This document shows positions 1 to 9,633 of a stretch of DNA of 64,000 nt, piece by piece. The notes beneath the pieces were generated by a model. It saw only the letters and a program-made list of their open reading frames with translations, was not told the DNA's origin and ran no database searches. Origin of the DNA: Agrobacterium tumefaciens str. B6 (GTDB lineage: Bacteria > Pseudomonadota > Alphaproteobacteria > Rhizobiales > Rhizobiaceae); assembly GCF_001541315.1 (NCBI RefSeq), contig NZ_LMVK01000045.1, positions 1 through 64,000 on the forward strand, written 5' to 3'. A program made the position numbers and the translations under genes. Within the stretch, counting starts at the first letter, position 1; the number at the start of each line of letters is the position of its first letter.

Positions 1-1
1 C

Positions 2-127
2 GCCAAGACTCTGCTGGAGCGCTCCGGCGCCAGTGTCACCTTTGAAAATCGCGGCACTAGCGAAAAGGGAGCAAGGGTCACAATCGTCTGGCCTCGAGCG
101 CTTATGGACGATAAAAGAAACCGTTGA
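2..127 (+). CDS. actS: ActS/RegB-type sensor histidine kinase, C-terminal end only
   Basis: Only the last 41 codons are present; the gene begins before the window. The readable end (KTLLERSGASVTFENR, then ARVTIVWPR) is the tail of a HATPase_c domain, where the final beta strands carry a VTIVWPR-like sequence. It lies 73 bp upstream of an ActR/RegA response regulator on the same strand, the usual pairing for the membrane redox sensor RegB/ActS. The assignment to ActS rests on this neighbour; the fragment alone only shows a histidine kinase C-terminus. Confidence 0.75.
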   Translation, partial: AKTLLERSGASVTFENRGTSEKGARVTIVWPRALMDDKRNR

Positions 128-200
128 CTTTACCATCCACGTTGAAGCGGCGATAAGAAGAAGAAAACAAAGCCGACGAAGTTGCCGGAAGGCCGCAAAC

Positions 201-788
201 ATGAAGACAGAAGACCAGAACAACTCCACCGGCGCGCCAACGGACGACGGCGATCCGATCGGGCCCGACAGATCGCTGCTGATCGTCGATGATGACGGCC
301 CGTTTTTGCGCCGGCTTGCCCGGGCAATGGAAACACGCGGCTTTGCCGTCGATACGGCCGAGACGGTGAGTGACGGTATAGCCCGTTCCAGGGCTGCGCC
401 GCCGAAGTATGCGGTGGTCGATCTGAGGCTTGCGGATGGCAATGGTCTGGAAGTCATCGAGGCGATCAGGCAGAACCGGGACGATACGCAGATCGTCGTT
501 CTGACCGGCTATGGCAATATTGCAACCGCTGTTACCGCCGTAAAACTGGGAGCGCTGGACTATCTGGCCAAACCCGCCGATGCGGACGATGTCTTCAATG
601 CGCTGACGCAGCGCAAGGGTGAAAAGACCGAAGTTCCCGAAAACCCCATGTCGGCAGACCGGGTTCGGTGGGAGCATATTCAGCGTGTCTATGAAATGTG
701 CGAGCGCAACGTTTCGGAAACGGCACGCCGGCTCAATATGCATCGGCGCACCTTGCAGCGCATTCTCGCGAAACGCGCCCCAAAGTAA
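201..788 (+). CDS. actR: ActR/RegA-family response regulator
   Basis: A 195-residue two-domain regulator. An N-terminal receiver domain (about residues 24-140) has the acidic pair DDD near residue 30, the phospho-acceptor Asp74 in YAVVDLRLADGNG and the conserved Lys in YLAKPAD. A short linker leads to a C-terminal Fis-type helix-turn-helix (VSETARRLNMHRRTLQRIL). This small layout without a sigma54 AAA+ domain is typical of RegA/PrrA/ActR, global regulators of redox and, in rhizobia, acid response. I chose the ATG at 201 because the reading frame upstream overlaps the sensor kinase tail and does not resemble the family. It converges on mmcB with only 6 bp between stops. Confidence 0.9.
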   Translation: MKTEDQNNSTGAPTDDGDPIGPDRSLLIVDDDGPFLRRLARAMETRGFAVDTAETVSDGIARSRAAPPKYAVVDLRLADGNGLEVIEAIRQNRDDTQIVVLTGYGNIATAVTAVKLGALDYLAKPADADDVFNALTQRKGEKTEVPENPMSADRVRWEHIQRVYEMCERNVSETARRLNMHRRTLQRILAKRAPK

Positions 789-794
789 CGATAC

Positions 795-1280
795 TTATTC
801 GCCAAAGCTGCGCCCGGTTGTCCATTCTGCCAGCATCAACCGGGTCGCGGCGGTTCTCGAGAAATCCAGCATCACCGATTTGCGGGTCGCCGGCGGCAAT
901 TTATGTTCCGGCGCATCGCGCAGCATATGGGCACCATATCCATCCGAGAGGATCAGCCCGCATTCCTCCGGGAATATGTCGGTCGGAACCTCCGGGTGGG
1001 TGGCGAAGAACAGCCGATCGCAATGCAGGCGATATTCCGGCCATTTGCGATCGACACGGAAATCCTCGATGGAGGATTTGATTTCGATGATCCAGATTTC
1101 ACCCTTGACCGACAGACTGATGAGATCGGCCCGTCGCCCGCTTGCAAGCGGCAACTCCGGCAACACCGAATGGCGCATTTCGTGCAGAAGCACCTGAACG
1201 CCGCGGCGCACCAGCATCGCCTTGTCCGACTGGCGTCCGTCGATTAACGGATTATTGTTGGTAACGGAAAGAATAGTCAT
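795..1280 (-). CDS. mmcB: MmcB-family DNA repair protein
   Basis: A protein of about 161 residues with a nuclease-like core: ADLISLSVKGEIWIIEIKSS resembles the D...E-x-K signature of PD-(D/E)XK folds. The family (PF06319) includes Caulobacter MmcB, which contributes to DNA-damage tolerance. The ATG at 1280 gives the family-length protein MTILSVTNNNPLIDG; an in-frame start 30 codons upstream would add an unrelated Arg-rich leader. It is transcribed away from the L,D-transpeptidase gene, leaving a 183-bp divergent promoter region. Catalytic activity is inferred from the fold signature only. Confidence 0.8.
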   Translation of the reverse strand: MTILSVTNNNPLIDGRQSDKAMLVRRGVQVLLHEMRHSVLPELPLASGRRADLISLSVKGEIWIIEIKSSIEDFRVDRKWPEYRLHCDRLFFATHPEVPTDIFPEECGLILSDGYGAHMLRDAPEHKLPPATRKSVMLDFSRTAATRLMLAEWTTGRSFGE

Positions 1281-1463
1281 GGATAAAGGCTGCTGAAGCG
1301 TTTGGCCTATTGTTGCAAAAAGGCAATCAACCGGCAATTTTAAAGGCGCAACCGCCTCGCGGCGGCGCAACGGCTTGCCAAGAGCGGCTTAATGGAAAAT
1401 AACCGATTTATCCAATTAAGCCTACTCCTTCGCACAATTTGGCGAATTTTCCGCGAGAACGAC

Positions 1464-2177
1464 ATGCGCATCCGCACTCCATTGACCTTACTCGGTCTGA
1501 CGGCAGCACTGGCTCTGGCCGGCTGCGCCGAAACTACCTCCCAATCCTCCGCTCCGACCTCCGGCAAGATCGCAGCGTCTGTTCCGGTTGCTGACCCCGT
1601 TCCGGCGAAGGTCGAAACGGTCCAGATCTTCAACGATGTTTACGGTGCCGTGACCGATGCGGGCTATGCGCTGCCGGCCATTCCGATCAACCGTGTCAAC
1701 GAGAAGTATCGCCGTCAGATTGTCGAATTCCAGACATCCGAACGCGCCGGCACCATCATCGTCAACACGCGCGAGCGTTACCTCTATTACATCCTCTCCG
1801 GCAACCGTGCGGTTCGTTACGGCATCGGCGTCGGCAAGGCGGGTTTCGCCTGGGCCGGTGAAGCCTATGTCGCCTGGAAGCAGGAATGGCCGATGTGGCA
1901 TCCGCCGAAGGAAATGGCGGACCGTAAGCCGGAAGTGGCCAAATATGTCGAGGCCGGCATGGGACCGGGCCTTTCCAACCCGCTCGGCGCGCGCGCCATG
2001 TATCTCTTCAACGAAAAGGGACAGGACACGCTGTTCCGCATCCATGGTTCGCCCGAATGGGCCTCGATCGGCACCGCCGCCTCTTCCGGCTGCATCCGCA
2101 TGATCAACCAGGACGTCATCGACCTTTACAGCCGCGTCCGCCCCGGCCGCAGCACGAAAGTCGTCGTGATCCAGTAA
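1464..2177 (+). CDS. L,D-transpeptidase (ErfK/YbiS family), predicted lipoprotein
   Basis: A 237-residue envelope protein. The N-terminus (MRIRTPLTLLGLTAALALAGC) is a lipoprotein signal with lipobox LAGC and lipidated Cys21. A YkuD catalytic domain follows, with the His in IHGSPEW and nucleophile Cys210 in SSGCIRM. Such enzymes make 3-3 peptidoglycan cross-links or attach proteins to peptidoglycan; Agrobacterium and relatives are rich in them and use 3-3 links at the growing pole. The ATG at 1464 is preferred over an in-frame ATG 24 codons upstream because it starts the signal peptide directly. A hairpin terminator follows the stop. Which link it makes cannot be told from sequence. Confidence 0.88.
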   Translation: MRIRTPLTLLGLTAALALAGCAETTSQSSAPTSGKIAASVPVADPVPAKVETVQIFNDVYGAVTDAGYALPAIPINRVNEKYRRQIVEFQTSERAGTIIVNTRERYLYYILSGNRAVRYGIGVGKAGFAWAGEAYVAWKQEWPMWHPPKEMADRKPEVAKYVEAGMGPGLSNPLGARAMYLFNEKGQDTLFRIHGSPEWASIGTAASSGCIRMINQDVIDLYSRVRPGRSTKVVVIQ

Positions 2178-2196
2178 AGATCAGATACCGGACAAG

Positions 2197-2232
2197 AAAA
2201 AGCCGCCGTGGATTTCCCCCGGCGGCTTTTTT
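2197..2232. terminator. Rho-independent terminator, probably bidirectional
   Basis: An AAAAAGCCGCCG arm and a CGGCGGCTTTTTT arm flank a short loop. The hairpin is GC-rich with a T-run on the plus strand and an A-run that serves the minus strand. It sits between the convergent L,D-transpeptidase and glcB genes. Confidence 0.85.
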
Positions 2233-2255
2233 GTTTCTCAGGACTGCTGACGGTG

Positions 2256-4424
2256 TCAGGCCGCCTGTTTGGCCTTCAGTTCCAGACGACGACGGTGCAG
2301 AACCGGTTCGGTGTAACCATTCGGCTGTTCGCGGCCCTTCAGCACCAGTTCGACAGCCGCCTGAAATGCCACCGATCCGTCGAAATCGGATGCCATCGGC
2401 AGATAGGCCGGATCGTCGGCATTCTGCGTATCGACCACGGCGGCCATGCGCTTCATGGTCTCGACGATCTGTTCCTCTGTCACCACGCCATGGCGCAGCC
2501 AGTTCGCCATATGCTGCGCGGAGATGCGAAGCGTGGCGCGGTCCTCCATCAGCCCGATATTGTTGATATCAGGCACCTTGGAGCAGCCGACGCCCTGATC
2601 GACCCAGCGCACGACATAGCCGAGAATACCCTGCGCATTGTTGTCGAGTTCACGCTGGATTTCTTCCGGCGTCCAGTTGGGACGCGGCGCGACCGGCACG
2701 GACAGGATATCGGAAAGCTTCGCGCGGCCGCGGCTTTTAAGTCCTTCCTGCACCGAAGCGACATCGACCTTGTGATAATGCGTGGCATGTAGCGTCGCTG
2801 CGGTCGGCGACGGTACCCAGGCCGTGTTGGCGCCGGCCTTCGGATGCGCGATCTTCTGCTCCAGCATCGCCGCCATCAGATCCGGCATGGCCCACATGCC
2901 CTTGCCGATCTGCGCATGGCCGGAAAGGCCGCATTCCAGCCCGATATCAACGTTCCAGTTCTCGTAAGCGGCGATCCACGCCGCCTGCTTCATGTCGCCC
3001 TTGCGGATCATCGGACCCGCTTCCATCGAGGTGTGGATTTCGTCGCCGGTGCGGTCGAGGAAGCCCGTATTGATGAAAACGACGCGATCCTTCGCGGCGC
3101 GAATGCTTTCCTTGAGGTTGATCGTGGTACGACGCTCTTCATCCATGATGCCCATTTTCATGGTGTTCGGCGCCATGCCGACAAGCTTTTCGACCCGGCT
3201 GAAGATTTCGTTGGCGAAGGCCACTTCCTCCGGCCCGTGCATCTTCGGCTTGACCACATACATCGAGCCGGCGCGGGAATTCTGACGACGCCCGGACGGA
3301 CCGACATCATAAAGAGCGATCAGCGCCGTGACGACGGCATCCATGATGCCCTCCGGCACCTCGCGGCCGTCCCTGTCGAGGATCGCCGGATTGGTCATGA
3401 GATGACCGACATTGCGCACCAGCATCAGGGAACGGCCCGGCAGCGTCAGCGCCGCACCATTGGGAGCCGTGTAGTAGCGATCCGGATTGAGGCTGCGGGT
3501 GAAGCTCTTGCCGCCCTTGGAAACCTCTTCCGTCAAGTCGCCACGCATCAGGCCAAGCCAGTTGCCATAAACCAGCACCTTGTCCTCGGCATCGACGGCG
3601 GCAACCGAATCCTCGCAATCCATAATGGTCGTCAGCGCCGATTCAAGAATGACATCGGAGATGCCCGCCTTGTCGCTCTTGCCAATTTCGGTCGTGGGAT
3701 CGATGACAATCTCGGTGTGCAGACCATTCTTGCCAAGAAGGATCGTTGCAGGCCTTGCCGTTTCGCCGCTGAAACCCTTGAACTGGGCTGCATCCTTGAG
3801 GCCAGTCTTGGCGTCGCCGATGGCAATCTGCAACAGGCCATCCTCGATCTTGAAACCGGTCACATCGGACCAGCTTCCCGTCTCCAGCGGTGCGGATTCA
3901 TCGAGGAAGTTTCGAGCCCAGGCGATGACCTTCTCGCCGCGCCCGGGGTTATAGCCCCTGCCCTTTTCCGCACCGTCAGCATCGGAAATGGCATCCGTGC
4001 CGTAAAGTGCGTCGTAAAGCGAACCCCAGCGGGCATTCGCGGCATTCAGTGCATAACGTGCATTCATAACAGGGACGACGAGCTGCGGGCCGGCAACGGC
4101 AGCAATTTCAGGGTCGACGTTGCTGGTTTCCACCTTGAAGCCAGGACCTTCCGGCAGCAGATAGCCGATTTCCTTCAGAAATCCCTCATAGGCAGCAAAA
4201 TCTACCGGAGCGCCATTCTGCCGATACCAGCCATCCAGTTTTTCCTGCAGGGCGTCGCGCTTTGCCAGCAATTCACGGTTCTTCGGAGAAAGCTCGTGAA
4301 CAATGGTCGAAAAACCTTCGAAGAACGCCTCACTGTCCAGACCTGTGCCCGGCAGGACGTCGTCAGTCAGAAAGGCATAAAGCCTGTCATCGATGGAAAG
4401 ACCGAATTTATTCGTGCGGCTCAC
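2256..4424 (-). CDS. glcB: Malate synthase G
   Basis: A 722-residue protein, the usual length of isoform G, which condenses glyoxylate with acetyl-CoA to give malate in the glyoxylate shunt. Conserved stretches include [36 protein letters not shown] and [11 protein letters not shown]. The start is a GTG at 4424 (MSRTNKFG) with an ideal AGGAGG eight bases upstream, so the ribosome site decides this non-ATG start. The gene is monocistronic: a terminator lies downstream and a promoter region of about 120 bp, holding a short inverted repeat at 4504-4518, lies upstream. No isocitrate lyase gene is in the window. Confidence 0.95.
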   Translation of the reverse strand: MSRTNKFGLSIDDRLYAFLTDDVLPGTGLDSEAFFEGFSTIVHELSPKNRELLAKRDALQEKLDGWYRQNGAPVDFAAYEGFLKEIGYLLPEGPGFKVETSNVDPEIAAVAGPQLVVPVMNARYALNAANARWGSLYDALYGTDAISDADGAEKGRGYNPGRGEKVIAWARNFLDESAPLETGSWSDVTGFKIEDGLLQIAIGDAKTGLKDAAQFKGFSGETARPATILLGKNGLHTEIVIDPTTEIGKSDKAGISDVILESALTTIMDCEDSVAAVDAEDKVLVYGNWLGLMRGDLTEEVSKGGKSFTRSLNPDRYYTAPNGAALTLPGRSLMLVRNVGHLMTNPAILDRDGREVPEGIMDAVVTALIALYDVGPSGRRQNSRAGSMYVVKPKMHGPEEVAFANEIFSRVEKLVGMAPNTMKMGIMDEERRTTINLKESIRAAKDRVVFINTGFLDRTGDEIHTSMEAGPMIRKGDMKQAAWIAAYENWNVDIGLECGLSGHAQIGKGMWAMPDLMAAMLEQKIAHPKAGANTAWVPSPTAATLHATHYHKVDVASVQEGLKSRGRAKLSDILSVPVAPRPNWTPEEIQRELDNNAQGILGYVVRWVDQGVGCSKVPDINNIGLMEDRATLRISAQHMANWLRHGVVTEEQIVETMKRMAAVVDTQNADDPAYLPMASDFDGSVAFQAAVELVLKGREQPNGYTEPVLHRRRLELKAKQAA

Positions 4425-4503
4425 ATGCGCCTCCTCTATTCTGGAGATACAGATTGGACGCGGAGACGGGCGCTCGTCAATTGCGGCAGGCAGCCAAATA
4501 TTA

Positions 4504-4518
4504 TTTCCGTTTTGGAAA
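4504..4518. promoter_or_regulatory. Short inverted repeat upstream of glcB
   Basis: A TTTCC arm, a GTTTT spacer and a GGAAA arm form a perfect short palindrome about 80 bp upstream of the glcB GTG start. The position suits an operator, but the arms are short and no regulator is identified. Confidence 0.25.
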
Positions 4519-4543
4519 CAATGGAGCCGATAGTCGTCTTTTT

Positions 4544-5509
4544 CTACAAAAGCGCCTGCAGATCCTTGAGGCGGTCGTTCACCAGCCAGCCGTAGTAGTT
4601 TTCTTCCGGTAACAGCGGCTGTTCCCCGCCCGAGGCGCGTTGGCGGTTCTTCTGGGCAAGGGCGGCAGCACGCTGCTGCGACCCGCCGACATTATAAAGC
4701 GTGGAGGTCACACCCGGATTTTTCGAAATATCCATGTCGGCAATCGACCGGTAATCATCGATAGACTTGCGGATGGAGGCGGCCATGAAGGCGAGTGACC
4801 GGTCCGGGTCCATGATCGCCGTATAGACCGCTGTGGCATCGTTTTCATCCAGCCTCTCGTAACCGGAGGTTCTCGACACCATGTCGGACAACATCAGCGC
4901 CGTCAGCGGGTTGATCTGGCCGAGGCCAAACGTCTGGCCGGCATAAAAGGGCTGGAAGAATACGGCGCTGAAACGGTTGTTCGGATAGGCCACGCCATCG
5001 ACGGTCTTACCACGGAAACTGTCGTCCCAGACATCTTCACGGCAATTCCAGAGGCTGTAGGAATCCTTTTTCGACTGGCATTTGGCAAATTGCGAATGCG
5101 TCAGAAACTGCGCGATGGTTTCGTCCTTGTAGCCGAAACGGAAGCTGCCGCCGGCATAGGAGGCGGCCTTGACGTAATAGGACTGCAGCCGGTCATAAGC
5201 GTCGACATTATAGGTATGTTCGCCGACGATCGCGCCGATCATATGGATCGGATCGATGCCGTAGCGCCCGGCCGTCGACTTGATCTTGGCGATCAGGGCC
5301 TTGTCGGAGGACAAAAGCTCGATGACCTTCTGGTATTTGCGCTCGAAAGACGTGTTGGACGCCTTGGTTCTTTTTGCGGAAGCGCCGGGAACACCCGGCT
5401 GTTCGGCATTGCGATTGCCCGGCGGAACGACCGTCGCGGCTTCGACGTAAGAAGACGCGGTGACGGTGACCGCCAAAGCAGCGGCAAATGCCAGAAGAGT
5501 TTTGCGCAC
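4544..5509 (-). CDS. Secreted DUF1402 protein, lysozyme-like fold suspected
   Basis: A 321-residue protein with a Sec signal peptide ([20 protein letters not shown], probable cleavage after VEA). The body matches the rhizobial DUF1402 family (PF07182). Two segments recall lytic transglycosylases: Glu97 in [10 protein letters not shown], where a catalytic Glu would sit, and [10 protein letters not shown] at about residues 195-204, like the G-x-x-Q-x-x-P motif of SLT enzymes. A cysteine pair (FAKCQ, WNCRE) may form a disulfide. The start is a GTG at 5509. Function is unproven; peptidoglycan cleavage is an inference from these motifs. Confidence 0.8.
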   Translation of the reverse strand: MRKTLLAFAAALAVTVTASSYVEAATVVPPGNRNAEQPGVPGASAKRTKASNTSFERKYQKVIELLSSDKALIAKIKSTAGRYGIDPIHMIGAIVGEHTYNVDAYDRLQSYYVKAASYAGGSFRFGYKDETIAQFLTHSQFAKCQSKKDSYSLWNCREDVWDDSFRGKTVDGVAYPNNRFSAVFFQPFYAGQTFGLGQINPLTALMLSDMVSRTSGYERLDENDATAVYTAIMDPDRSLAFMAASIRKSIDDYRSIADMDISKNPGVTSTLYNVGGSQQRAAALAQKNRQRASGGEQPLLPEENYYGWLVNDRLKDLQALL

Positions 5510-5650
5510 GAGCGAATGCCTTTTCTCAAGCCTGCGGTTTCCGCCAGCGAAATACGCTGGGAAAACCGGATCATTCCACTAAAGCGGTTCCAACCGGAAT
5601 GCAGCCCTTCCCATAAACAAAATGCGGGCTGAATGCGAGACAAGGCGGAT

Positions 5651-5689
5651 AAAATAAAAGAGTGCGGCAAATATGGCCGCACTCTTCTT
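5651..5689 (-). terminator. Rho-independent terminator of hslVU
   Basis: Read on the minus strand, AAGAGTGCGG and CCGCACTCTT pair around a 9-base loop and are followed by TTATTTTAT. It lies just beyond the hslU stop. Confidence 0.85.
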
Positions 5690-5708
5690 TCTCGGATCCC
5701 CGAAGTCT

Positions 5709-7016
5709 TCAGAGAATATAGCGCGACAAATCCGTGTCGGCGGCGAGATCGCCCACATGTTTTTTGACATATTCCTGGTCGATCTTGATGGCGGAGCCTC
5801 CGCGATCCGGCGCGTTGAAGGAAATCTCGTCCAGAACGCGCTCCATCACCGTCTGCAGGCGACGCGCACCGATGTTCTCGACCGACGAATTGAGATGAAC
5901 GGCCACATCGGCCAGAGCATCGATTGCGTCATCGGTGAAATCGAGATCCAGTTCTTCCGTCGCCATCAGCGCCTTGTACTGGCGGATAAGGCTTGCTTCC
6001 GTTTCCGTAAGGATACGGCGGAAATCCTCCTTCGTCAGCGGCTTCAGCTCGACGCGGATCGGCAGGCGACCCTGAAGTTCCGGCAGAAGATCCGAAGGCT
6101 TCGCCACATGGAACGCGCCCGATGCGATGAACAGCACGTGGTCGGTTTTGACAGGGCCATATTTCGTCGAGACTGTGGTGCCTTCGACCAGCGGCAGCAG
6201 GTCGCGCTGCACGCCTTCACGCGAGACGCCCGCGCCCATGCCGCCATCGCGGGCGGCGATCTTGTCGATCTCGTCGAGGAAAACGATGCCGTCATTTTCG
6301 ACCGATTTCACCGCTTCGCGCTGGATCATTTCATTGTCGAGCAGCTTGTCGGATTCGTCGCGGATGAGATCGGCATAGGATTTTGATACCGTCGTGCGCA
6401 CCTTCTTGGTGCGTCCGCCCATGGCCTTGCCGAACATTTCCGACAGGTTGAGAACGCCGATATTGGCGCCCGGCATGCCAGGAATTTCGAAACCGGGCAT
6501 GCCCGAGCCGCTATCCGCCACCTCGATGTCGATTTCCTTGTCGTCCAGCTCGCCGTCACGCAGCTTCTTGCGGAAGCTTTCACGCGTGCCAGGCGATGCG
6601 GTTGCACCAACCAGCGCGTCAAGCACCCGTTCTTCGGCGCTCTGATGCGCCTTGGCCTGCACTTCGGCGCGCTTCTTTTCACGCACGAGGCCAATGCCGA
6701 TTTCAACCAGATCGCGGATGATCTGTTCGACATCGCGTCCGACATAGCCGACTTCGGTGAACTTCGTGGCTTCGACCTTGATGAAGGGGGCACCAGCAAG
6801 CTTGGCGAGGCGGCGCGAAATCTCGGTCTTGCCGACACCGGTCGGTCCGATCATCAGAATATTCTTGGGCATGACTTCATCGCGCAGGCTCTCATCGAGC
6901 TGCTGGCGGCGCCAGCGATTGCGCAGCGCGATTGCGACCGCACGCTTGGCTTCATGCTGGCCGATGATGAAGCGGTCGAGTTCCGAGACGATTTCCCGGG
7001 GAGAAAAAGTTGTCAT
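5709..7016 (-). CDS. hslU: HslU, ATPase subunit of the HslVU protease
   Basis: A 435-residue AAA+ unfoldase that feeds substrates to HslV. It has a Walker A motif GPTGVGKTE (about residues 57-65), the pore-loop region [11 protein letters not shown], an insertion (I) domain at about residues 110-240, Walker [10 protein letters not shown], sensor 2 GARRL and the conserved C-terminal RYIL that docks into HslV. The length matches the family. It lies 75 bp after hslV on the same strand, so they form an operon. An AGAGGAT ribosome site precedes the ATG. Confidence 0.97.
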   Translation of the reverse strand: MTTFSPREIVSELDRFIIGQHEAKRAVAIALRNRWRRQQLDESLRDEVMPKNILMIGPTGVGKTEISRRLAKLAGAPFIKVEATKFTEVGYVGRDVEQIIRDLVEIGIGLVREKKRAEVQAKAHQSAEERVLDALVGATASPGTRESFRKKLRDGELDDKEIDIEVADSGSGMPGFEIPGMPGANIGVLNLSEMFGKAMGGRTKKVRTTVSKSYADLIRDESDKLLDNEMIQREAVKSVENDGIVFLDEIDKIAARDGGMGAGVSREGVQRDLLPLVEGTTVSTKYGPVKTDHVLFIASGAFHVAKPSDLLPELQGRLPIRVELKPLTKEDFRRILTETEASLIRQYKALMATEELDLDFTDDAIDALADVAVHLNSSVENIGARRLQTVMERVLDEISFNAPDRGGSAIKIDQEYVKKHVGDLAADTDLSRYIL

Positions 7017-7091
7017 TCTATCCTCTCGGCTTTCCTGCTCCGGCCGGCCATCCAGGCCCGGCCCACAGGACCCATTGGTGAGAAATTGAGC

Positions 7092-7616
7092 TTACTCAGC
7101 GTCGAGGGTTTCGACGACGAGGTTGTGGTTGGTATAAACGCAGATATCGGCTGCAATATCGAGCGACTGGCGCGCCACCTCTTCGGCGGACTTGTCTGTG
7201 TCCATCATGGCGCGGGCCGCCGCAAAGGCGTAATTGCCGCCGGAACCGATGGCGATCGCGCCGTGTTCCGGTTCCAGCACATCGCCATTACCGGTGATGG
7301 CAAGCGTGGTGGTTTTATCGGCCACCAGCATCATTGCTTCGAGGTTGCGCAGATATTTATCCGTCCGCCAGTCCTTCGCAAGCTCGACGGCTGCGCGCAT
7401 GAGCTGCCCCGGATATTGCTCGAGTTTCTTCTCAAGACGGTCGAGTAGTGTGAAGGCATCCGCCGTCGCGCCGGCAAAACCGGCAATCACTTCACCTTTG
7501 CCGATGCGGCGAACCTTGCGGGCATTGCCCTTCATAACCGTCTGGCCAAGGCTCACCTGGCCATCGCCAGCCATGACGACCTTGCCGCCCTTTCTGACTG
7601 TAATAATTGTTGTCAT
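7092..7616 (-). CDS. hslV: HslV, proteolytic subunit of the HslVU protease
   Basis: A 174-residue threonine protease of the proteasome beta-type fold. The ATG at 7616 gives [20 protein letters not shown]. As in E. coli HslV, Thr2 becomes the N-terminal nucleophile after methionine removal, which fixes the start even though the frame is open for 43 more codons upstream. The conserved [12 protein letters not shown] and YALAA-like [12 protein letters not shown] segments are present. It is the first gene of the hslVU operon and is transcribed away from hisB. Confidence 0.96.
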   Translation of the reverse strand: MTTIITVRKGGKVVMAGDGQVSLGQTVMKGNARKVRRIGKGEVIAGFAGATADAFTLLDRLEKKLEQYPGQLMRAAVELAKDWRTDKYLRNLEAMMLVADKTTTLAITGNGDVLEPEHGAIAIGSGGNYAFAAARAMMDTDKSAEEVARQSLDIAADICVYTNHNLVVETLDAE

Positions 7617-7816
7617 CAAACACCTGTCTGCCCTGCCGGGCCTGGGGTTAACGGGCCGGATACGGCCCTTCTCGGGTTCTATGTAAGTTTGCTTTTCGCG
7701 ATTGCAATCTTCGCGGCGACGCACCGTTTTCCGCATGTCATGCAAGACGATGGAACAACTGGATATTTGTGTCCCGTGCTGATAAGGAACGGCAACATTT
7801 TCACGGAGCGGCCAAA

Positions 7817-8413
7817 ATGGCAGAACGTAAAGGCGAGATTATCCGCAACACCAACGAAACCGCGGTTTCGGTGCGCGTGGATATCGACGGCACCGGCAAG
7901 TCGACAATTTCCACCGGCGTGGGATTTTTCGACCATATGCTGGACCAGCTCAGCCGCCATTCGCTGATCGACATGGAGATCGAGGTCAAGGGCGACCTGC
8001 ACATCGATGACCACCACACCGTGGAAGATACCGGTATTGCCATCGGCCAGGCGATTGCCAAGGCGCTGGGCGACCGGCGCGGCATTACCCGTTATGCCTC
8101 GCTCGATCTTGCCATGGACGAGACGATGACCAAAGCCGCCGTCGATATTTCCGGCCGGCCCTTCCTCGTCTGGAACGTCAATTTTTCCGCACCGAAGATC
8201 GGCACCTTCGATACCGAGCTGGTGCGTGAGTTCTTTCAGGCGCTCGCCCAGAATGCCGGCATCACGCTGCATATCCTGAACCATTACGGCGCCAACAACC
8301 ATCATATCGCCGAAACATGCTTTAAGGCCGTTGCCCGCGTTCTTCGCACGGCAACCGAGATCGACCCCCGGCAGGCAGGCCGCGTTCCCTCGACAAAGGG
8401 CATGCTGGCCTGA
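7817..8413 (+). CDS. hisB: Imidazoleglycerol-phosphate dehydratase
   Basis: A 198-residue monofunctional HisB, sixth step of histidine synthesis. Metal-binding His/Glu clusters are visible: [29 protein letters not shown] and [13 protein letters not shown] chose the ATG at 7817 ([15 protein letters not shown]), which gives the family length and has GGAGCGG upstream; an earlier in-frame ATG would add 16 unlike residues. It heads the plus-strand cluster hisB-DUF2628-hisH-hisA-hisF-hisE-coaA. The roughly 200-bp gap to hslV holds both divergent promoters. Confidence 0.95.
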   Translation: MAERKGEIIRNTNETAVSVRVDIDGTGKSTISTGVGFFDHMLDQLSRHSLIDMEIEVKGDLHIDDHHTVEDTGIAIGQAIAKALGDRRGITRYASLDLAMDETMTKAAVDISGRPFLVWNVNFSAPKIGTFDTELVREFFQALAQNAGITLHILNHYGANNHHIAETCFKAVARVLRTATEIDPRQAGRVPSTKGMLA

Positions 8414-8435
8414 CGCCAAAGCTGTCAGGAAGCCC

Positions 8436-8930
8436 ATGACAAGCTATCTCGTTCTGGAAGCCCCCAACGGGCCGGACAGGGACCACAAGACGACCCGCTT
8501 CATTGCCGACCGTTTCGTCTGGCTGGCCCTGATTGCGCCCTGGCTTTGGCTCGCCATCAATCGCCTGTGGCTGGCAACGGCGGTGGTTATCATCGCGCTC
8601 CTTCTGGCCGGACGGGTATCGATATTAGCCGGATTCGAACCGGTTGGACTTCTCTGCGGTTTCGCCATCGGGCTCATCACGGCGCTGGAGGGACGCGATT
8701 TTCTCGTCCGGCACCTGATCCGCAAAGGCTGGAAGCTGACGTCAGTCGTTTCCGCCCCTGATCTTTCGAGCGCCGAAGACATATATTTCTCCGGTCTCTC
8801 CGAAACCGCCGAAACGGCCGAACAGCTGTCCCAGCCGGTCTGGTCTCCTTCGCCGCAAAATAGAGGCGACAAAAACTTCGTCAACGATCCCGCAGGATCG
8901 TTTCTTTTCGACTTGAATGGAAGGCGCTGA
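8436..8930 (+). CDS. DUF2628 small membrane protein in the his cluster
   Basis: A 164-residue protein with an N-terminal polar stretch (HKTTRFIADRFVW), two or three hydrophobic segments (LALIAPWLWLAINRLWLA, VVIIALLLAG, GLLCGFAIGLITALEG) and a polar, probably disordered C-terminal tail. It fits the DUF2628 family (PF10947), of unknown function. It sits between hisB and hisH with a gap of only one base before hisH, so it should be co-transcribed with histidine genes. No link to histidine synthesis is known to me. Confidence 0.8.
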   Translation: MTSYLVLEAPNGPDRDHKTTRFIADRFVWLALIAPWLWLAINRLWLATAVVIIALLLAGRVSILAGFEPVGLLCGFAIGLITALEGRDFLVRHLIRKGWKLTSVVSAPDLSSAEDIYFSGLSETAETAEQLSQPVWSPSPQNRGDKNFVNDPAGSFLFDLNGRR

Positions 8931-8931
8931 C

Positions 8932-9633
8932 ATGCGTGTCGCGATCATCGACTACGGTTCGGGCAATCTGCGTTCGGCCACCAAAGCTTTCGAGCGTGCC
9001 GCCCGCGAAGCCGGCATCAATGCAACCATCGACCTGACCGACAAGCCGGATCACGTCGCCTCGGCAGACCGCATCGTCCTGCCGGGCGTCGGTGCCTATG
9101 CGGATTGCCGCGCGGGTCTCGAAGCCGTTCCCGGCATGCATGAGGCGCTCATCGAAGCCGTCGAGAAAAAAGCGCACCCCTTCCTCGGCATCTGCGTCGG
9201 CATGCAGCTGATGTCCTCGCGCGGGCTCGAAAAGACTGTCAGTACCGGGCTCGGCTGGATTGAGGGTGACGTCGTGGAAATGACGCCGTCCGACCCCAGC
9301 CTCAAAATCCCGCAGATCGGCTGGAACACGCTGGAAATCCGCCACGCTCACCCGCTTTTCGACGGCATCAAGACCGGAGCGGATGGGTTGCACGCCTATT
9401 TCGTGCATTCCTATCATCTGTCGGCAAAGCACTCGACGGATGTCATCGCCACCACCAACTACGGTGGCGCGATGACGGCTTTCGTCGGTCGCGACAATAT
9501 GGCGGGCGCGCCGATCCATCCGGAAAAAAGCCAGACGCCCGGCCCTGCCCCGATTTCCAATTTCCTGCGCTGGAAGCCCGACATGATTCTTTTTCCCGCA
9601 TCGATCTCAAAGACGGCCAGTGCGGTCGCCTGA
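8932..9633 (+). CDS. hisH: HisH glutaminase subunit, stop codon lost and C-terminus abnormal
   Basis: HisH supplies ammonia to HisF in the imidazoleglycerol-phosphate synthase. The triad is present: Cys88 in LGICVGMQ, His196 and Glu198 in IHPEKS. The normal protein ends near FLRWKP (residue 216). Here the codon after that Pro is GAC rather than a stop, so the frame reads through the hisA start and adds 17 residues to a TGA at 9631-9633. One missing T (CCC-TGA to CCC-GA) would explain it. Just before, the usual FHPEKSQxLGLALISNF reads [17 protein letters not shown], with prolines where leucines are expected. The 9500-9640 stretch looks damaged or mis-sequenced. Confidence 0.85.
   Translation: MRVAIIDYGSGNLRSATKAFERAAREAGINATIDLTDKPDHVASADRIVLPGVGAYADCRAGLEAVPGMHEALIEAVEKKAHPFLGICVGMQLMSSRGLEKTVSTGLGWIEGDVVEMTPSDPSLKIPQIGWNTLEIRHAHPLFDGIKTGADGLHAYFVHSYHLSAKHSTDVIATTNYGGAMTAFVGRDNMAGAPIHPEKSQTPGPAPISNFLRWKPDMILFPASISKTASAVA

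Noticed and set aside
2844-4595. Long open frame on the plus strand opposite glcB (583 codons)
   Set aside because: It mirrors the GC-rich codons of malate synthase G, has no recognisable domain and overlaps the true gene over most of its length.
5572-5601. CATTCC ... GGAATG inverted repeat with GCGGTTCC, resembling rhizobial intergenic repeats
   Set aside because: Arms are only six bases, and no second copy was found in the window; not supportable as a repeat element.
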